Assembly (NCBI GenBank): GCA_025362035.1
Contig: JANYIN010000145.1
Span: 1-57,697 of the forward strand
Source of the DNA: Gemmatimonadaceae bacterium
GTDB taxonomy: Bacteria; Gemmatimonadota; Gemmatimonadetes; Gemmatimonadales; Gemmatimonadaceae
DNA: 57,697 bases
Direction of reading: 5' to 3'
Every line of letters starts with the position of its first letter. Position 1 is the first letter of the stretch. The position numbers and the translations under genes were made by a program. Shown here piece by piece: positions 8,651 to 17,619 of the stretch. The notes beneath the pieces were generated by a model, which was not told the DNA's origin, ran no database searches, and saw only the letters and a list, made by a program, of their open reading frames with translations.

Positions 8651-11491
8651 TCACGGCTTCTGCAATCGAACGGGGGTGGCGGCGGCTCGTGACAGGGCCG
8701 CCACCCGCGCTTGGGGGAACGCTCGCCGCCGCATGAACCTCGGATCCGCATTCTTCCACGCACTCACCACGCGACGGTACTGTGCCAGCGCGAGTTCGCG
8801 TTGGCCGCTCTGCTCGTACGCTCGTCCCAGTTCCTCCTCGAGCTCGGTCCGCGTCGCGTACAACCCGGCGGCACTCACGGGACCCTTCAGTCCGGCGATG
8901 AGCGGTGCGACTGCTTCCGCGGCCCGCCCCGCGGCGATCAGAGCCCGCCCTAGCTCCAGGTAGATGCGGACATGGGTGTCCTGCGGCCCCGATATCGCCT
9001 GCTCGTAGGCAGCGGCCGCCGCGGCGGGCTGGCCCGCTGCTGCGAGACGCAGTCCGCGCACGTAGTAGTGCAAACGCTGGTGGCGTGGAGTCCCGAGTGC
9101 TCCGTTGACGCGGACAGAGTCTTCCAGTCGGCGGAGGGTTGCCGTGTCGCCGACCGCGGCGTACGCGGCCGCGGCGCTTGTCCAGAACCATGCGCGACTC
9201 GCCCCACGGCGTGACGGCTGCGCGATCCGATGCAGATCGAGCACCGCACACGAATCGAACATCGCAGAAGCGCGCCGCGCGCTGTCGGCATCCAGCAACG
9301 CGGTTCCCTCCAGCAGAAGCGCCGCGATGTCGGGGCGATCGTGATCCGTACGGGCATCCGCCACGACCCGATATTGGCGCGCCGCGCGGAGGGCATCGCC
9401 CATACGCCCTTGCGCCCGCATGGAAAGGACGCGGGTCCAGAGCGCTTCGAGTTGAAGGTCTGCCTTGCCCGAACCGGCAGCATCCCTCACCGCGCGATCC
9501 ACTGCCTCGTAGTCGTCGGCCGCGAACCACCAGACCGTGTGCCACAGTGGAGTAGCTCCGGTGGCGTACTTGATGGCGGAATCGACCGCGGCGTGCGCGG
9601 CAGCGAAGTCGCCGCGAATGCCCAGCGCTCGGCTGCGAGTCAGCCACGCCCGCGGAGAGCGTGGCTGCCACCGCAGCCACAGCCTGCTCGCGAGCTCCGC
9701 GGGCGCCGCCGAGTCCATTCCTGCGTAGACCTCCACCATGCTCCCGACCGCGTCGCAGGCGCGGCAGTGAAAGGCTGTTGCCGCGAGTGACGAGTCCATA
9801 TCGACCACGCGCCGCAAGTGTGCCAGCGCACCCGCCGGATCGCCATGCGCGATCAGCTCCTGCGCGTACATCACGTGGCCGTCCGGGTCACCGGGATAGC
9901 GCGTCACCAGGCTCTCGGCCCACGTGTATGCGCGCGGATCTGCCATGCCCCGCGCCCATTCGGCGCTGATGAGCAGCCGCTCGCGATCGCTCGCCCGTGG
10001 TGCGAATCGCAGCGCTTGTGCGATGTACGATCCGGTCGCATTCCCATTGCTCACGTGCGCGGCGTAGTACGCCGCCATGGCAAAGGTCGAATCCGCCGCG
10101 AGCGCGGCGGCGAAGAACCGCTGAGCGGCCATCGGGTCGCCTTCGTCGAAGGCACGAAGCCCTTGCTCGTAAAATCCGTACGCGAGAATCGACGTCGTCG
10201 AGCCGTCCGCTCGCCGCACCGGCGATTGGGCGCCCAGGTCGCGGGCCACTGACTCGGACACGAGTTCAGCCAGTTCCGCCAGATCCTTCGCCTCCACCGC
10301 GTAGGCGCCTTTCGTCGCTCCCGTCGCAACATCGACGCGGCGCAGATCGATCCGAACGGTGTTGTCGGGTCGGCGCGACAGCACCCCTTCCAGTATCTCG
10401 CGCGCACCCGCCGCGCGCGCCACGGCGTTGGGAGTGGAGTCGCTCCGGCCCACCGCGACTTCGCTGAGACGTCGCTCCGTGACGACGTCGAGGGCCGCGA
10501 TCCGCGCCAGGTTGATGGCGAGGAGCGTCGAAAATCCACGCGACGAATCGGGAGTGAGCGAGGAGGCGATCTCACCCACTGCGACTCTCGGCGGCTTACC
10601 GCTCCTGGCGGTGGCCACACGCACCCCCACGAACGCAATCGCGACGACCACCGCCGTCGCGAAGAGCGCCTGAGGCCACCGCGGACGATGAGGCAAAACC
10701 AGCGGCGCCGCACTGCGTTCGTGGGAAACGGATGGAACAGGAGTGACGCGAGCCGGAAGCGCCGCGGTGGCTTCACGCGCAGAGCGTATGACTCGCTCCG
10801 TCGCATCGAGCCACTCCTCGTCGGGTGCGTCCTCCAGTTCGCGCTGCAACCGCACGATGAAGCCATGCCGCTCGGCTTCCGCCTCTGCCACACGTCCCGC
10901 GCGGCACAGTGCCTCGATGCATTTCCGCGACGCCTCCTCCTGGAGTTGAAATGAGGCACTCCATCCGCAAGCAGCGTCTGTCGCGTCCGTCCAACGTTCC
11001 TCCGACTCTGCCTGCGACACCGCTCGCGCATAGCACTCTGCGAGCAAATTGCGAAGGCGTTCGCGCTCCACCTCCAGCCAAACACGGAACTCCTCCCCTC
11101 CGATGTCTTCGCACTGAGGAAGGAATTCTCCTGTCCACGCCCCAATCGCGTCCGTCCATCGGCCCGCCCTCGCGGCGCTGGCAAAAACAGCCGCGTCGAG
11201 CTCGATGCCGTCGTTGCCCATGCGAATGGCGTTCGCGTCCGCCTCGAGCACCGCGCCGCATGCGCGCCGAAGACGAAGCACCACCTGACGCAGCGAATTG
11301 CGAGCCTTTTCATCGCCTCGCTCGCCCCAGAACAGCGCCTGCAGCTCCTCACGCCGCACACGCATGGGTGATCTGCTCGCCACGACCGCAAGCAGTGCCA
11401 GGTCGAAGCGCCGCCCCGACAGGACGCTCCCCTCGGCGCCGGCCAGGCCCAGTCCCCCGAGAGTCGTCAGCCGCAATGGCGTGGTCATCAT
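8651..11491 (-). CDS. BTAD/TPR transcriptional regulator with a membrane helix
   Basis: About 946 residues. The N-terminal ~95 residues resemble the winged-helix DNA-binding domain of SARP-type activators (LTTLGGLGL, RFDLALLAVVA, then RREELQALFW and ARNSLRQVVLRLR). A bacterial transcriptional activation domain of helical repeats follows, to about residue 250. A membrane helix (PQALFATAVVVAIAFVGV) comes next, and then a ~110-residue alpha/beta region like the TolB-N/FlgO-type module found in such regulators. The remainder is TPR-like helical repeats rich in Ala. A DNA-binding head anchored to a periplasmic TPR region suggests a one-component membrane sensor of the ToxR/CadC style. ATG ATG at 11491/11488 follows GGAG closely, so the start is uncertain by a codon. 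Confidence 0.8.
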   Translation of the reverse strand: MMTTPLRLTTLGGLGLAGAEGSVLSGRRFDLALLAVVASRSPMRVRREELQALFWGERGDEKARNSLRQVVLRLRRACGAVLEADANAIRMGNDGIELDAAVFASAARAGRWTDAIGAWTGEFLPQCEDIGGEEFRVWLEVERERLRNLLAECYARAVSQAESEERWTDATDAACGWSASFQLQEEASRKCIEALCRAGRVAEAEAERHGFIVRLQRELEDAPDEEWLDATERVIRSAREATAALPARVTPVPSVSHERSAAPLVLPHRPRWPQALFATAVVVAIAFVGVRVATARSGKPPRVAVGEIASSLTPDSSRGFSTLLAINLARIAALDVVTERRLSEVAVGRSDSTPNAVARAAGAREILEGVLSRRPDNTVRIDLRRVDVATGATKGAYAVEAKDLAELAELVSESVARDLGAQSPVRRADGSTTSILAYGFYEQGLRAFDEGDPMAAQRFFAAALAADSTFAMAAYYAAHVSNGNATGSYIAQALRFAPRASDRERLLISAEWARGMADPRAYTWAESLVTRYPGDPDGHVMYAQELIAHGDPAGALAHLRRVVDMDSSLAATAFHCRACDAVGSMVEVYAGMDSAAPAELASRLWLRWQPRSPRAWLTRSRALGIRGDFAAAHAAVDSAIKYATGATPLWHTVWWFAADDYEAVDRAVRDAAGSGKADLQLEALWTRVLSMRAQGRMGDALRAARQYRVVADARTDHDRPDIAALLLEGTALLDADSARRASAMFDSCAVLDLHRIAQPSRRGASRAWFWTSAAAAYAAVGDTATLRRLEDSVRVNGALGTPRHQRLHYYVRGLRLAAAGQPAAAAAAYEQAISGPQDTHVRIYLELGRALIAAGRAAEAVAPLIAGLKGPVSAAGLYATRTELEEELGRAYEQSGQRELALAQYRRVVSAWKNADPRFMRRRAFPQARVAALSRAAATPVRLQKP

Positions 11492-11727
11492 CTCCAACCG
11501 TGCCGACTCAGGGGCAACTGAAGCCGGAGAAGACCGCGCCCGGGGCAGGCGAGCACGAGCCCTTGACAATGGAGCCAGTCACGTTCGTGATGGACGACGC
11601 CCCCGGTGTCACCGCCCCGGCGACTGAACGCACGAACCGCGGCATGGACACAATGGTGGCGCATAGCTCGGAACAAAGTACGTCGTGCGGCCGCGCTTGC
11701 CAGTACCAGCCTGGCGATCGGCAGGCG

Positions 11728-12453
11728 CTAGCGAGCGATCTTGTCTTTGAGGGCGATCAGGTTCGAACCGATCGAGACGAGTGCCTGTCCTTTCACCAGC
11801 CAGGAGGTCGCGAAGAAGACGAGCGCGAACGACTCGGGTAAGAAGAGCGAGCGGCGCGACAGCTGCTCCACGACTGCCCAGGCCATGCTGGCGAGGATTC
11901 CAAGGCCGCACAGCAGGTAGATCGCATTGCGCCATCGCTTGCTGGCGGTCGGGGTTTCCCCGGGCGCGGTCTTCCGGAAGAGCCAAAGCGAAAACACGGC
12001 GAACATCGTGAAGAGTGTACTCGCGGCGACGAAGTGCGTCGTCTGGATCCCGCCGCTCCACCACGGCACGCGTGGCTGCATGCCGTTTGGCGGCGTGGTC
12101 GGAAAGAGCGCAACGAGCGCGGCGGCGATGCCTGCAATGATTGCGGCGCCCCGGTCGTACTTGTTGGACTCGTTCGCGTAACCACGATACGTGAGCAGGA
12201 AGAGCGACAGGGCCGCGAGCAGGCCGACGAAGAGCGCTACCGCGCCGGTCCAGTAGTACGCGCTGATCGAGTTGCTGGACCACTCATCGGATAACGCGTT
12301 CGGACGCAGCTGCACGACCACGACGAGCAGAAGTGGAAGCGCGAGCCCGAGGTAACCGATCACCTGGCGGTGCGCGTGTCCCGAGACGTCATCAGGGCGT
12401 TCGCCCGGCGCGGGGGTCGTATCCGAAGCACCTGCGGGAGGCTGCGTGAGCAT
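11728..12453 (-). CDS. DUF998-like integral membrane protein
   Basis: About 241 residues with six to seven hydrophobic helices, beginning after a Pro-rich cytosolic N-terminus. The pattern, including SISAYYWTGA near the end of the first helix and charged residues between helices, resembles DUF998-type membrane proteins, whose function is unknown. The start at 12453 is chosen because AGAGG lies nine bases upstream; an ATG at 12462 is the alternative. It is transcribed in the same direction as the BTAD regulator, from which it is separated by about 240 bp with no recognisable feature. Assignment to a family is tentative. Confidence 0.6.
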   Translation of the reverse strand: MLTQPPAGASDTTPAPGERPDDVSGHAHRQVIGYLGLALPLLLVVVVQLRPNALSDEWSSNSISAYYWTGAVALFVGLLAALSLFLLTYRGYANESNKYDRGAAIIAGIAAALVALFPTTPPNGMQPRVPWWSGGIQTTHFVAASTLFTMFAVFSLWLFRKTAPGETPTASKRWRNAIYLLCGLGILASMAWAVVEQLSRRSLFLPESFALVFFATSWLVKGQALVSIGSNLIALKDKIAR

Positions 12454-12600
12454 CGGCGACATCCTCTGGGCGAGAGAGCTGTTCGACTTGAAGCGATCAA
12501 TCCCCGAGCGAATGTATGCCGACGATCGCGAGAACGCCCGCGGCAGGTCTGTCAATAGACGTAACTCTGACCAGTCCGCGTTCGCGTGATGACGCACACC

Positions 12601-12975
12601 TCACGCGCCTCCCGACACAATCCACGCCTTGGCGTCCGTGACATTGCGAAAGACGTGCACCACCATCCCGAGATGTTCCGCTTCACTGCCCGTCATTCGC
12701 ATCAGCCCATATTCGAGTGCCCGCTGGGCGACCAGCGCCAGGCGACCGCTGAAGCGCGTCCCGTGCGAAGCGAGAAAGTAGGCCATGTCCCGCAGATCCT
12801 GGGTGGGGCGCGAGGCCAGCGCGTCTGACTCGGTGACGTCGAACACCAGGCCGCGACTACTCGCGGTCGCGTGGGGAAACGCGCCAAGAAACGCGCTGCG
12901 CACGTCCGAAGTGGAGTACTGTCCAACCATGCGAATGACCAGCGCCGCACTGCTGTAGTGCGCGTGCACCGACAT
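12601..12975 (-). CDS. STAS-like domain protein
   Basis: A 124-residue cytosolic protein whose strand-helix alternation (ALVIRMVGQYS, then SRGLVFDVTESDALAS, then RLALVAQRA) resembles a single STAS/anti-sigma-antagonist fold. The usual phosphorylatable Ser in a DxSG-type context is not evident, so the resemblance may be structural only. The start at 12975 is supported by a strong GGGGGAG four bases upstream. It is followed on the same strand by the membrane protein gene, about 150 bp away. It may respond to a partner not encoded nearby; no kinase or sigma factor is adjacent. Confidence 0.55.
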   Translation of the reverse strand: MSVHAHYSSAALVIRMVGQYSTSDVRSAFLGAFPHATASSRGLVFDVTESDALASRPTQDLRDMAYFLASHGTRFSGRLALVAQRALEYGLMRMTGSEAEHLGMVVHVFRNVTDAKAWIVSGGA

Positions 12976-13154
12976 TTCTCCCCCGTTCAAAGCCTCTCGA
13001 CGATCCGCTGCTCGACGATCGGTGCGCCCGCGGCTGATGCGCACCGAGTCGCCCTCCCCGTTGGACTCGCGGGCCGACACGGGGGTCACGCGGGCCAACG
13101 CCGTCCGGGGTGGAGGCGGCGGGCCAGGCCGCGACGCGACCGTAGCACAGCCAC

Positions 13155-13439
13155 CTACCGCAGGTACGTCTTCAGGACGTCGATCAGTTCCTGCGCCGCA
13201 CGGGACTCATTCGAGCTGGGCCGGCGCACCGGATCCACCATGTGGTCCCGAATATGCCCTTCCATCACGCTCGCCATGAGTCCATCCATCGCTCCCCGCG
13301 CCCCCGCGATTAGCTGCATGACCTCAGCGCACTCGTTGTCCTCCTCGGCCAGGATCGTTCGTTCGATCGCGTCGACCTGACCACGGATGCGCCGAACCCG
13401 ATTCAGCAGCTTGGTCTTGTTCCCAACGGCGTGTGCCAT
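13155..13439 (-). CDS. CsoR/RcnR-family metal-sensing repressor, RcnR-like ligands
   Basis: A 94-residue all-helical DUF156-family repressor. Candidate metal ligands are His3, Cys37, His62 and His66. The Cys-x24-His-x3-His spacing, plus a His at position 3, is the arrangement known for the Ni/Co sensor RcnR. The copper sensor CsoR has Cys-His-Cys and the formaldehyde sensor FrmR ends in Glu. This suggests Ni(II) or Co(II) sensing; it is inference from ligands. The gene is divergent from the porin and TonB receptor genes. Two 16-bp boxes with C/G tracts lie in the intervening promoter region, consistent with autorepression and control of both directions. Confidence 0.85.
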   Translation of the reverse strand: MAHAVGNKTKLLNRVRRIRGQVDAIERTILAEEDNECAEVMQLIAGARGAMDGLMASVMEGHIRDHMVDPVRRPSSNESRAAQELIDVLKTYLR

Positions 13440-13473
13440 GCGTGACGATTCCCCTTGCGCGGTGAACTCCGTC

Positions 13474-13518
13474 AGTATACCATACCCGGTACCCTATTTG
13501 CCATACCCTCCCCCCTAT
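13474..13518. promoter_or_regulatory. Putative RcnR/CsoR double operator and repressor promoter
   Basis: Two direct copies of ATACCC-N4-CCCTAT lie 21 bp apart: ATACCCGGTACCCTAT at 13482-13497 and ATACCCTCCCCCCTAT at 13503-13518. On the opposite strand the second contains a G6 tract flanked by ATA/TAT, resembling the G-tract sites known for RcnR (TACT-G6-N-AGTA). A TATACT at 13479-13474 on the minus strand could be the -10 element for the repressor gene, 35 bases from its ATG. The two boxes would then cover its -35 region. Confidence 0.6.
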
Positions 13519-13625
13519 GCCGGAGGGCGCGCAGACAGGGGACACAGAAAGCCGGTGGCACATGACTCCCAGGCTCACTCGCCAGTCGGGAGTCTTTCTT
13601 TGCCTCGCGCCAATGGAGAAACGCC

Positions 13626-15080
13626 GTGACGTTCGTTGAAAACAGGGTCGCCGGCATAGGCCGCGCCCTCATCGCCTCCATCGCCGTCGTCTGGCTGGCC
13701 GCGCTCGCGCGACCCGGCCTCGCCGCGCAGGCGGCTCCACGACCCGACTCGTCCACTGGTTCGGCCCCTGCGGTCCTTCCCGAGTGGGTGCCGCGAATTG
13801 GTTCCGCGAACTGGATGCCAGCGTTGCTGGGCACGCAGGCCAATCTCATCACGCAGCACCTCGCCAAGTCCTCGGCGCCGTATCTCGGGGCGAACAGCCT
13901 GACCCCCAACGGCGATACCGAAACGAGCCAGGCATACGGCGTGTACGCCGGCATGAGTGTGTCGCGCCGCCTGCAGGGCTACCTCGATGTCGAAATGATT
14001 CGCGGCGATGGAATCAACCGCGCCACGGGGGTGGCGGGCATCACGAACGGCGACGTCCTGCGCCAGGGCAGCGTGGACCTGGGGTCCGGTCCGTACGTGG
14101 CGCGAGCATATCTCCGGTACACGCTGCCACTCGCGGGCACGGGCGAGGACACGTTGCAGCGCGGGCAGGATCAGATTCCCATGATTGTGGCATCGCACCG
14201 CCTGGAGGTGCTGGCGGGCAAGGCCGCGGCATCCGACGTGTTCGATCTGAATCGGTACGCGAACACCACGCGCCAGCAGTTCATGAACTGGGGACTCTTT
14301 CAGAACAGTGCCTGGGACTTCGCCGCCGATACCCGGGGCTACTCGAACGGGGTGGCCGTCAGTTGGATCACGCCGCGATATGCCGTTCGGATCGGCAGCT
14401 TTCAGATGCCGACGCTGGCGAACGGCAACAAGTTCGATTCGGACCTTCGGCGATCGCGCGGCGATCACATCGAGCTCACGCTGAATGTCCCACAAACCTC
14501 TACCGTAATCCGGACCCTCGCCTGGCTGAACCATGCGCGCATGGGTTCGTACCAACTGGCCCTCGACAGGGCGGCCGCGGCGCGCGCGGCGGGTACGACC
14601 GACACGATTCCCGACGTGGTCGCAACGGACGCACCAGGCCGAAGGAAGTACGGCTTCGGCGTGAACATCGAACAGCCGCTTGCCGACGGTGGCGAAACGG
14701 GAGCCTTCGTTCGAGCTGGCTGGGGCGACGGCGCCAACGAGTCGTTCGTCTTCACCGAGGTCGATCGTCATCTCAGCGCGGGTGTGCAGATGAGCGGCGT
14801 CCACTGGGCGCGGAGTGCCGACCGCCTCGCGCTTGCTGTCGTGCAGCACGGAATCGTGGACGTGCATCAGCGCTATCTGGCGGCGGGCGGACTCGGCTTC
14901 CTCCTCGGCGACGGAAAGCTCACCTACGGACCAGAACGGATCGTCGAAGCCTTCTACCGTGCGCAGATTGGGGCCTTCACGCAGATCGGGCCGGACGTGC
15001 AGTTCATCCAGAATCCCGGCTACAACAGCGATCGGGGCACCGTGAGCGTGTACGGCTTCCGCGTCAACGTCCGCTATTAG
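13626..15080 (+). CDS. OprB-like outer-membrane porin
   Basis: A 484-residue outer-membrane protein with a signal peptide (hydrophobic residues 9-31, ending GLAAQ). Amphipathic strands follow and the protein ends ..YGFRVNVRY with a C-terminal aromatic residue, as in beta-barrels. The central features (LEVLAGKAAASDVFDLNRYAN, QFMNWGLFQNSAWDF, and the long strand near 'GYSNGVAVSWITP') resemble the OprB carbohydrate-selective porin family. The start codon is GTG 13626 with GGAG eight bases upstream. Sugar transport is the family's usual role, but its place between a Ni/Co-type repressor and a TonB receptor suggests metal-responsive expression. The gene is followed about 190 bp later by the receptor gene. 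Confidence 0.75.
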   Translation: MTFVENRVAGIGRALIASIAVVWLAALARPGLAAQAAPRPDSSTGSAPAVLPEWVPRIGSANWMPALLGTQANLITQHLAKSSAPYLGANSLTPNGDTETSQAYGVYAGMSVSRRLQGYLDVEMIRGDGINRATGVAGITNGDVLRQGSVDLGSGPYVARAYLRYTLPLAGTGEDTLQRGQDQIPMIVASHRLEVLAGKAAASDVFDLNRYANTTRQQFMNWGLFQNSAWDFAADTRGYSNGVAVSWITPRYAVRIGSFQMPTLANGNKFDSDLRRSRGDHIELTLNVPQTSTVIRTLAWLNHARMGSYQLALDRAAAARAAGTTDTIPDVVATDAPGRRKYGFGVNIEQPLADGGETGAFVRAGWGDGANESFVFTEVDRHLSAGVQMSGVHWARSADRLALAVVQHGIVDVHQRYLAAGGLGFLLGDGKLTYGPERIVEAFYRAQIGAFTQIGPDVQFIQNPGYNSDRGTVSVYGFRVNVRY

Positions 15081-15272
15081 AGATGGCGCCGCGCGGTCGG
15101 CCCGGCCATCGGCAATGTGGCGCGGCGAATGATCCGCGAGCGGCGGGCTGGTGCTGTAGTAAGGACGTCACACAACGAGCGTCGACTGAAGCACGTAAGT
15201 AGTGGATTGGCGCTTTCGAGCTTGCCAGATTGCCGGTCCGCCGCGACCTTCACTGATGCTCCACAAAACCAC

Positions 15273-17576
15273 ATGTTGCGGGATTTGACGAAACTCCTCC
15301 ACCGCATCGGGACCGCTGCCGTCGCCGGCATGTTGCTGACCCTACTGGCCGTCCATTCGTCGGCGCAGGTCATAACCGGAACGGTGCAGAGCGGCCGAGA
15401 TGGCATCGTCGGTGCCACGGTTCGGCTGGTGGACCTTGGTCGCATTACCCACACCGGTGCCAGCGGCGAGTTCGCTTTTTACGACGTGCCCGGTGGAACC
15501 CACCAGCTCTTCGTGACCGCCGCCGGCTTTGCGTCGGCGAGCCACACGGTGGTGGTCGGGACGGCGACGGCCAAGGCGGCATTCGACCTGACGCCATCGG
15601 CAATCCCGCTCAAGGAAATCATCGTCTCGGCATCGCCCACACCGCATACCGCGGACGAGTTGTCGCAATCGACGGCGTCAAAGTCCCAGGTAGAGTTCCT
15701 GAACAGCCCGGGGGCGAGTTTCGCCGAGAAGATTTCCGACATCCCGGGAGTGACGACGCGCGGCAACGGCTCGGCGCCATCACGCCCGATGCTGCGCGGC
15801 TTGAACGAAAACGAGGTCCTCGTCCTGGAGAACGGACTGCGAATGGGCGACCTGGCCACGTTCGACCCTGCGCACGCCACGCCGCTGCAGGCCATCGGCG
15901 TGGCGCGGGTGGAAGTGGTGCGCGGGCCGGCGACGATTCTCTACGGCCCCAGCACCATCGGTGGCCTGGTGAACGTCATCACGAACATGGTGCCGGAAGT
16001 ATCCGACCGGCCCGTGTCTGGCACCGTGGCGCTCGAAGAGAACTCGGTCAGCGATCAGTCGGCCGGCTATTTCAACACCGTGTTCAGCGGCGGTCATCAT
16101 GCGTTCCGCATGTCCGCGGGCGGCGTGCATTCGCAGGACGTGAGGATTCCGTCGGGCACCTATACGGACCCGGGCAGCGGTCTGTCGTTCAAACTCGATC
16201 GCTTGCCGCAGACGTTCGATCACAGTGGGGAAGGTGGCGCAGGATACGCGTACCAGAGCGCCTTTGGCATGGTGGGCGTGGGCGCGAAGCACTACGACAT
16301 GAACTACGGCATTCCCGGCGTGCCTCCGAACGCGGACTTCCTCACCGCGCCGCCCACGACGTCGCGCATTGCGCAACAGCGCAACACCGTGGAGGTGCGC
16401 ACGCTGCTCAATGGTGGCAGCTCGCTCGCGAGTCAGTGGCGCTTGAACGCGAGCTACAACGACTACACCCATTCCGAATATCCCACGGCGCAGGACTCGT
16501 CGGGCGTGTCGTCGCCGCAGGCCAACCATTTTCACAAGCGCGGGTTGAACGCCGTGCTGCAGATGCAGCAGCAGTCGGTGGGGAATCTGGACGGTACCCT
16601 GGGGCTGTGGACGAACATCGAAGATCTCGCCATCGGCGGGGATCAGCCGCTTGGCCCGAACTCGTTGACGACAGGGATCGCGGCGTACGCCTACGAGGAG
16701 TACCGTGTCACGCCGGCAACGCGTCTGCAGGCGGGCCTTCGCTTCGACTACGACAAGATTCAGACGCGGCCGGACGCGACATCCTCCGATTCGGCGTTTC
16801 AGACGCTCGATACGTCGCGACAGTCCAATGCGGTGACGGCGTCACTGGGTGCGGTGCGACAACTCACCTCCAACATCACCGCGTCCGTCAGCGTGGCGCG
16901 GTCCTTCCGCGCGCCCACAGTGCAGGAGCTCTTTGCCAACGGCCTCGACGCCGCGAGCGGCACGTACTCGATTGGCACCACCGGCCTCGGACCGGAAACG
17001 GGGTTAGGCGTCGATGCGTCATTGAAGGGCAGCTTCGACAAGGCGACGTTCGAGCTGTCGCCGTATGTCAACACGATCAGCCACTACATCTACGGCTTCC
17101 TTCGTGGCGACACCATTCAGGGCTTTCCGGTCCGTCAATTCGCCGGCACGTCGGCGCGGCTGATCGGTGGAGAGGTGAGCATCGCCGTGCAGCCGGCCGA
17201 GCACTTCGCGGTGCGCGCCACCTCCGATTACGTACACGCAGAGGATACGGATCGGGGCGTGCCACTGCCGTTCATCCCACCGCTCCGCGGAACGTTGCGT
17301 GGCACCTATCAGGACAGGACGTTCACTCACACGGTGGAGTGGCGGATGGCCGCGAGCCAGACGCGGCTTGGAGACGGCGACACTCCAACGGACGGCTACA
17401 CGGTGGTGAACCTGGGTTCCGGCATCCGTCTTGTACGCGATGGTCTGGTTCACAATATCAGCGTCCACTGCGACAACCTGTTCAACCGCGCCTATCGGGA
17501 CAATCTCTCGGTGATCAAGAACTTCCTGCCGCAGCCGGCGCGCGCCTTTCGGCTGAACTACGAATTGGCGTACTGA
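15273..17576 (+). CDS. TonB-dependent receptor with carboxypeptidase-regulatory-like domain
   Basis: A 767-residue outer-membrane active transporter. It has a signal peptide (to about residue 32, HSSAQ), a CarboxypepD_reg-like domain (about 33-110; GTVQSGRDGIVGATV), a plug domain (about 125-240, with VEVVRGPATILYGPSTIGG) and a 22-stranded barrel. The barrel ends in FRLNYELAY, with a C-terminal aromatic residue, and NLFNRAYRDNLSVIKNF shows the usual last strands. It should import a large or scarce substrate using the proton-motive force through TonB. From its position beside an RcnR-like repressor and a porin, a nickel or cobalt chelate is a reasonable guess. The 190-bp leader region shows no recognised riboswitch. 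Confidence 0.9.
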   Translation: MLRDLTKLLHRIGTAAVAGMLLTLLAVHSSAQVITGTVQSGRDGIVGATVRLVDLGRITHTGASGEFAFYDVPGGTHQLFVTAAGFASASHTVVVGTATAKAAFDLTPSAIPLKEIIVSASPTPHTADELSQSTASKSQVEFLNSPGASFAEKISDIPGVTTRGNGSAPSRPMLRGLNENEVLVLENGLRMGDLATFDPAHATPLQAIGVARVEVVRGPATILYGPSTIGGLVNVITNMVPEVSDRPVSGTVALEENSVSDQSAGYFNTVFSGGHHAFRMSAGGVHSQDVRIPSGTYTDPGSGLSFKLDRLPQTFDHSGEGGAGYAYQSAFGMVGVGAKHYDMNYGIPGVPPNADFLTAPPTTSRIAQQRNTVEVRTLLNGGSSLASQWRLNASYNDYTHSEYPTAQDSSGVSSPQANHFHKRGLNAVLQMQQQSVGNLDGTLGLWTNIEDLAIGGDQPLGPNSLTTGIAAYAYEEYRVTPATRLQAGLRFDYDKIQTRPDATSSDSAFQTLDTSRQSNAVTASLGAVRQLTSNITASVSVARSFRAPTVQELFANGLDAASGTYSIGTTGLGPETGLGVDASLKGSFDKATFELSPYVNTISHYIYGFLRGDTIQGFPVRQFAGTSARLIGGEVSIAVQPAEHFAVRATSDYVHAEDTDRGVPLPFIPPLRGTLRGTYQDRTFTHTVEWRMAASQTRLGDGDTPTDGYTVVNLGSGIRLVRDGLVHNISVHCDNLFNRAYRDNLSVIKNFLPQPARAFRLNYELAY

Positions 17577-17619
17577 GCATCTCGCCCGCGCATGCCGGGC
17601 AGTCGAGATTCGTCGCGAC

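Noticed and set aside
13575..14867. A 430-codon minus-strand frame opposite the porin gene
   Set aside because: It lies entirely antisense to a recognisable outer-membrane protein and its translation is Arg/His-rich low-complexity sequence without a known domain.
15081..15272. A cobalamin or nickel riboswitch before the TonB receptor
   Set aside because: None of the conserved blocks of the cobalamin or NiCo riboswitches could be found by eye in this leader.
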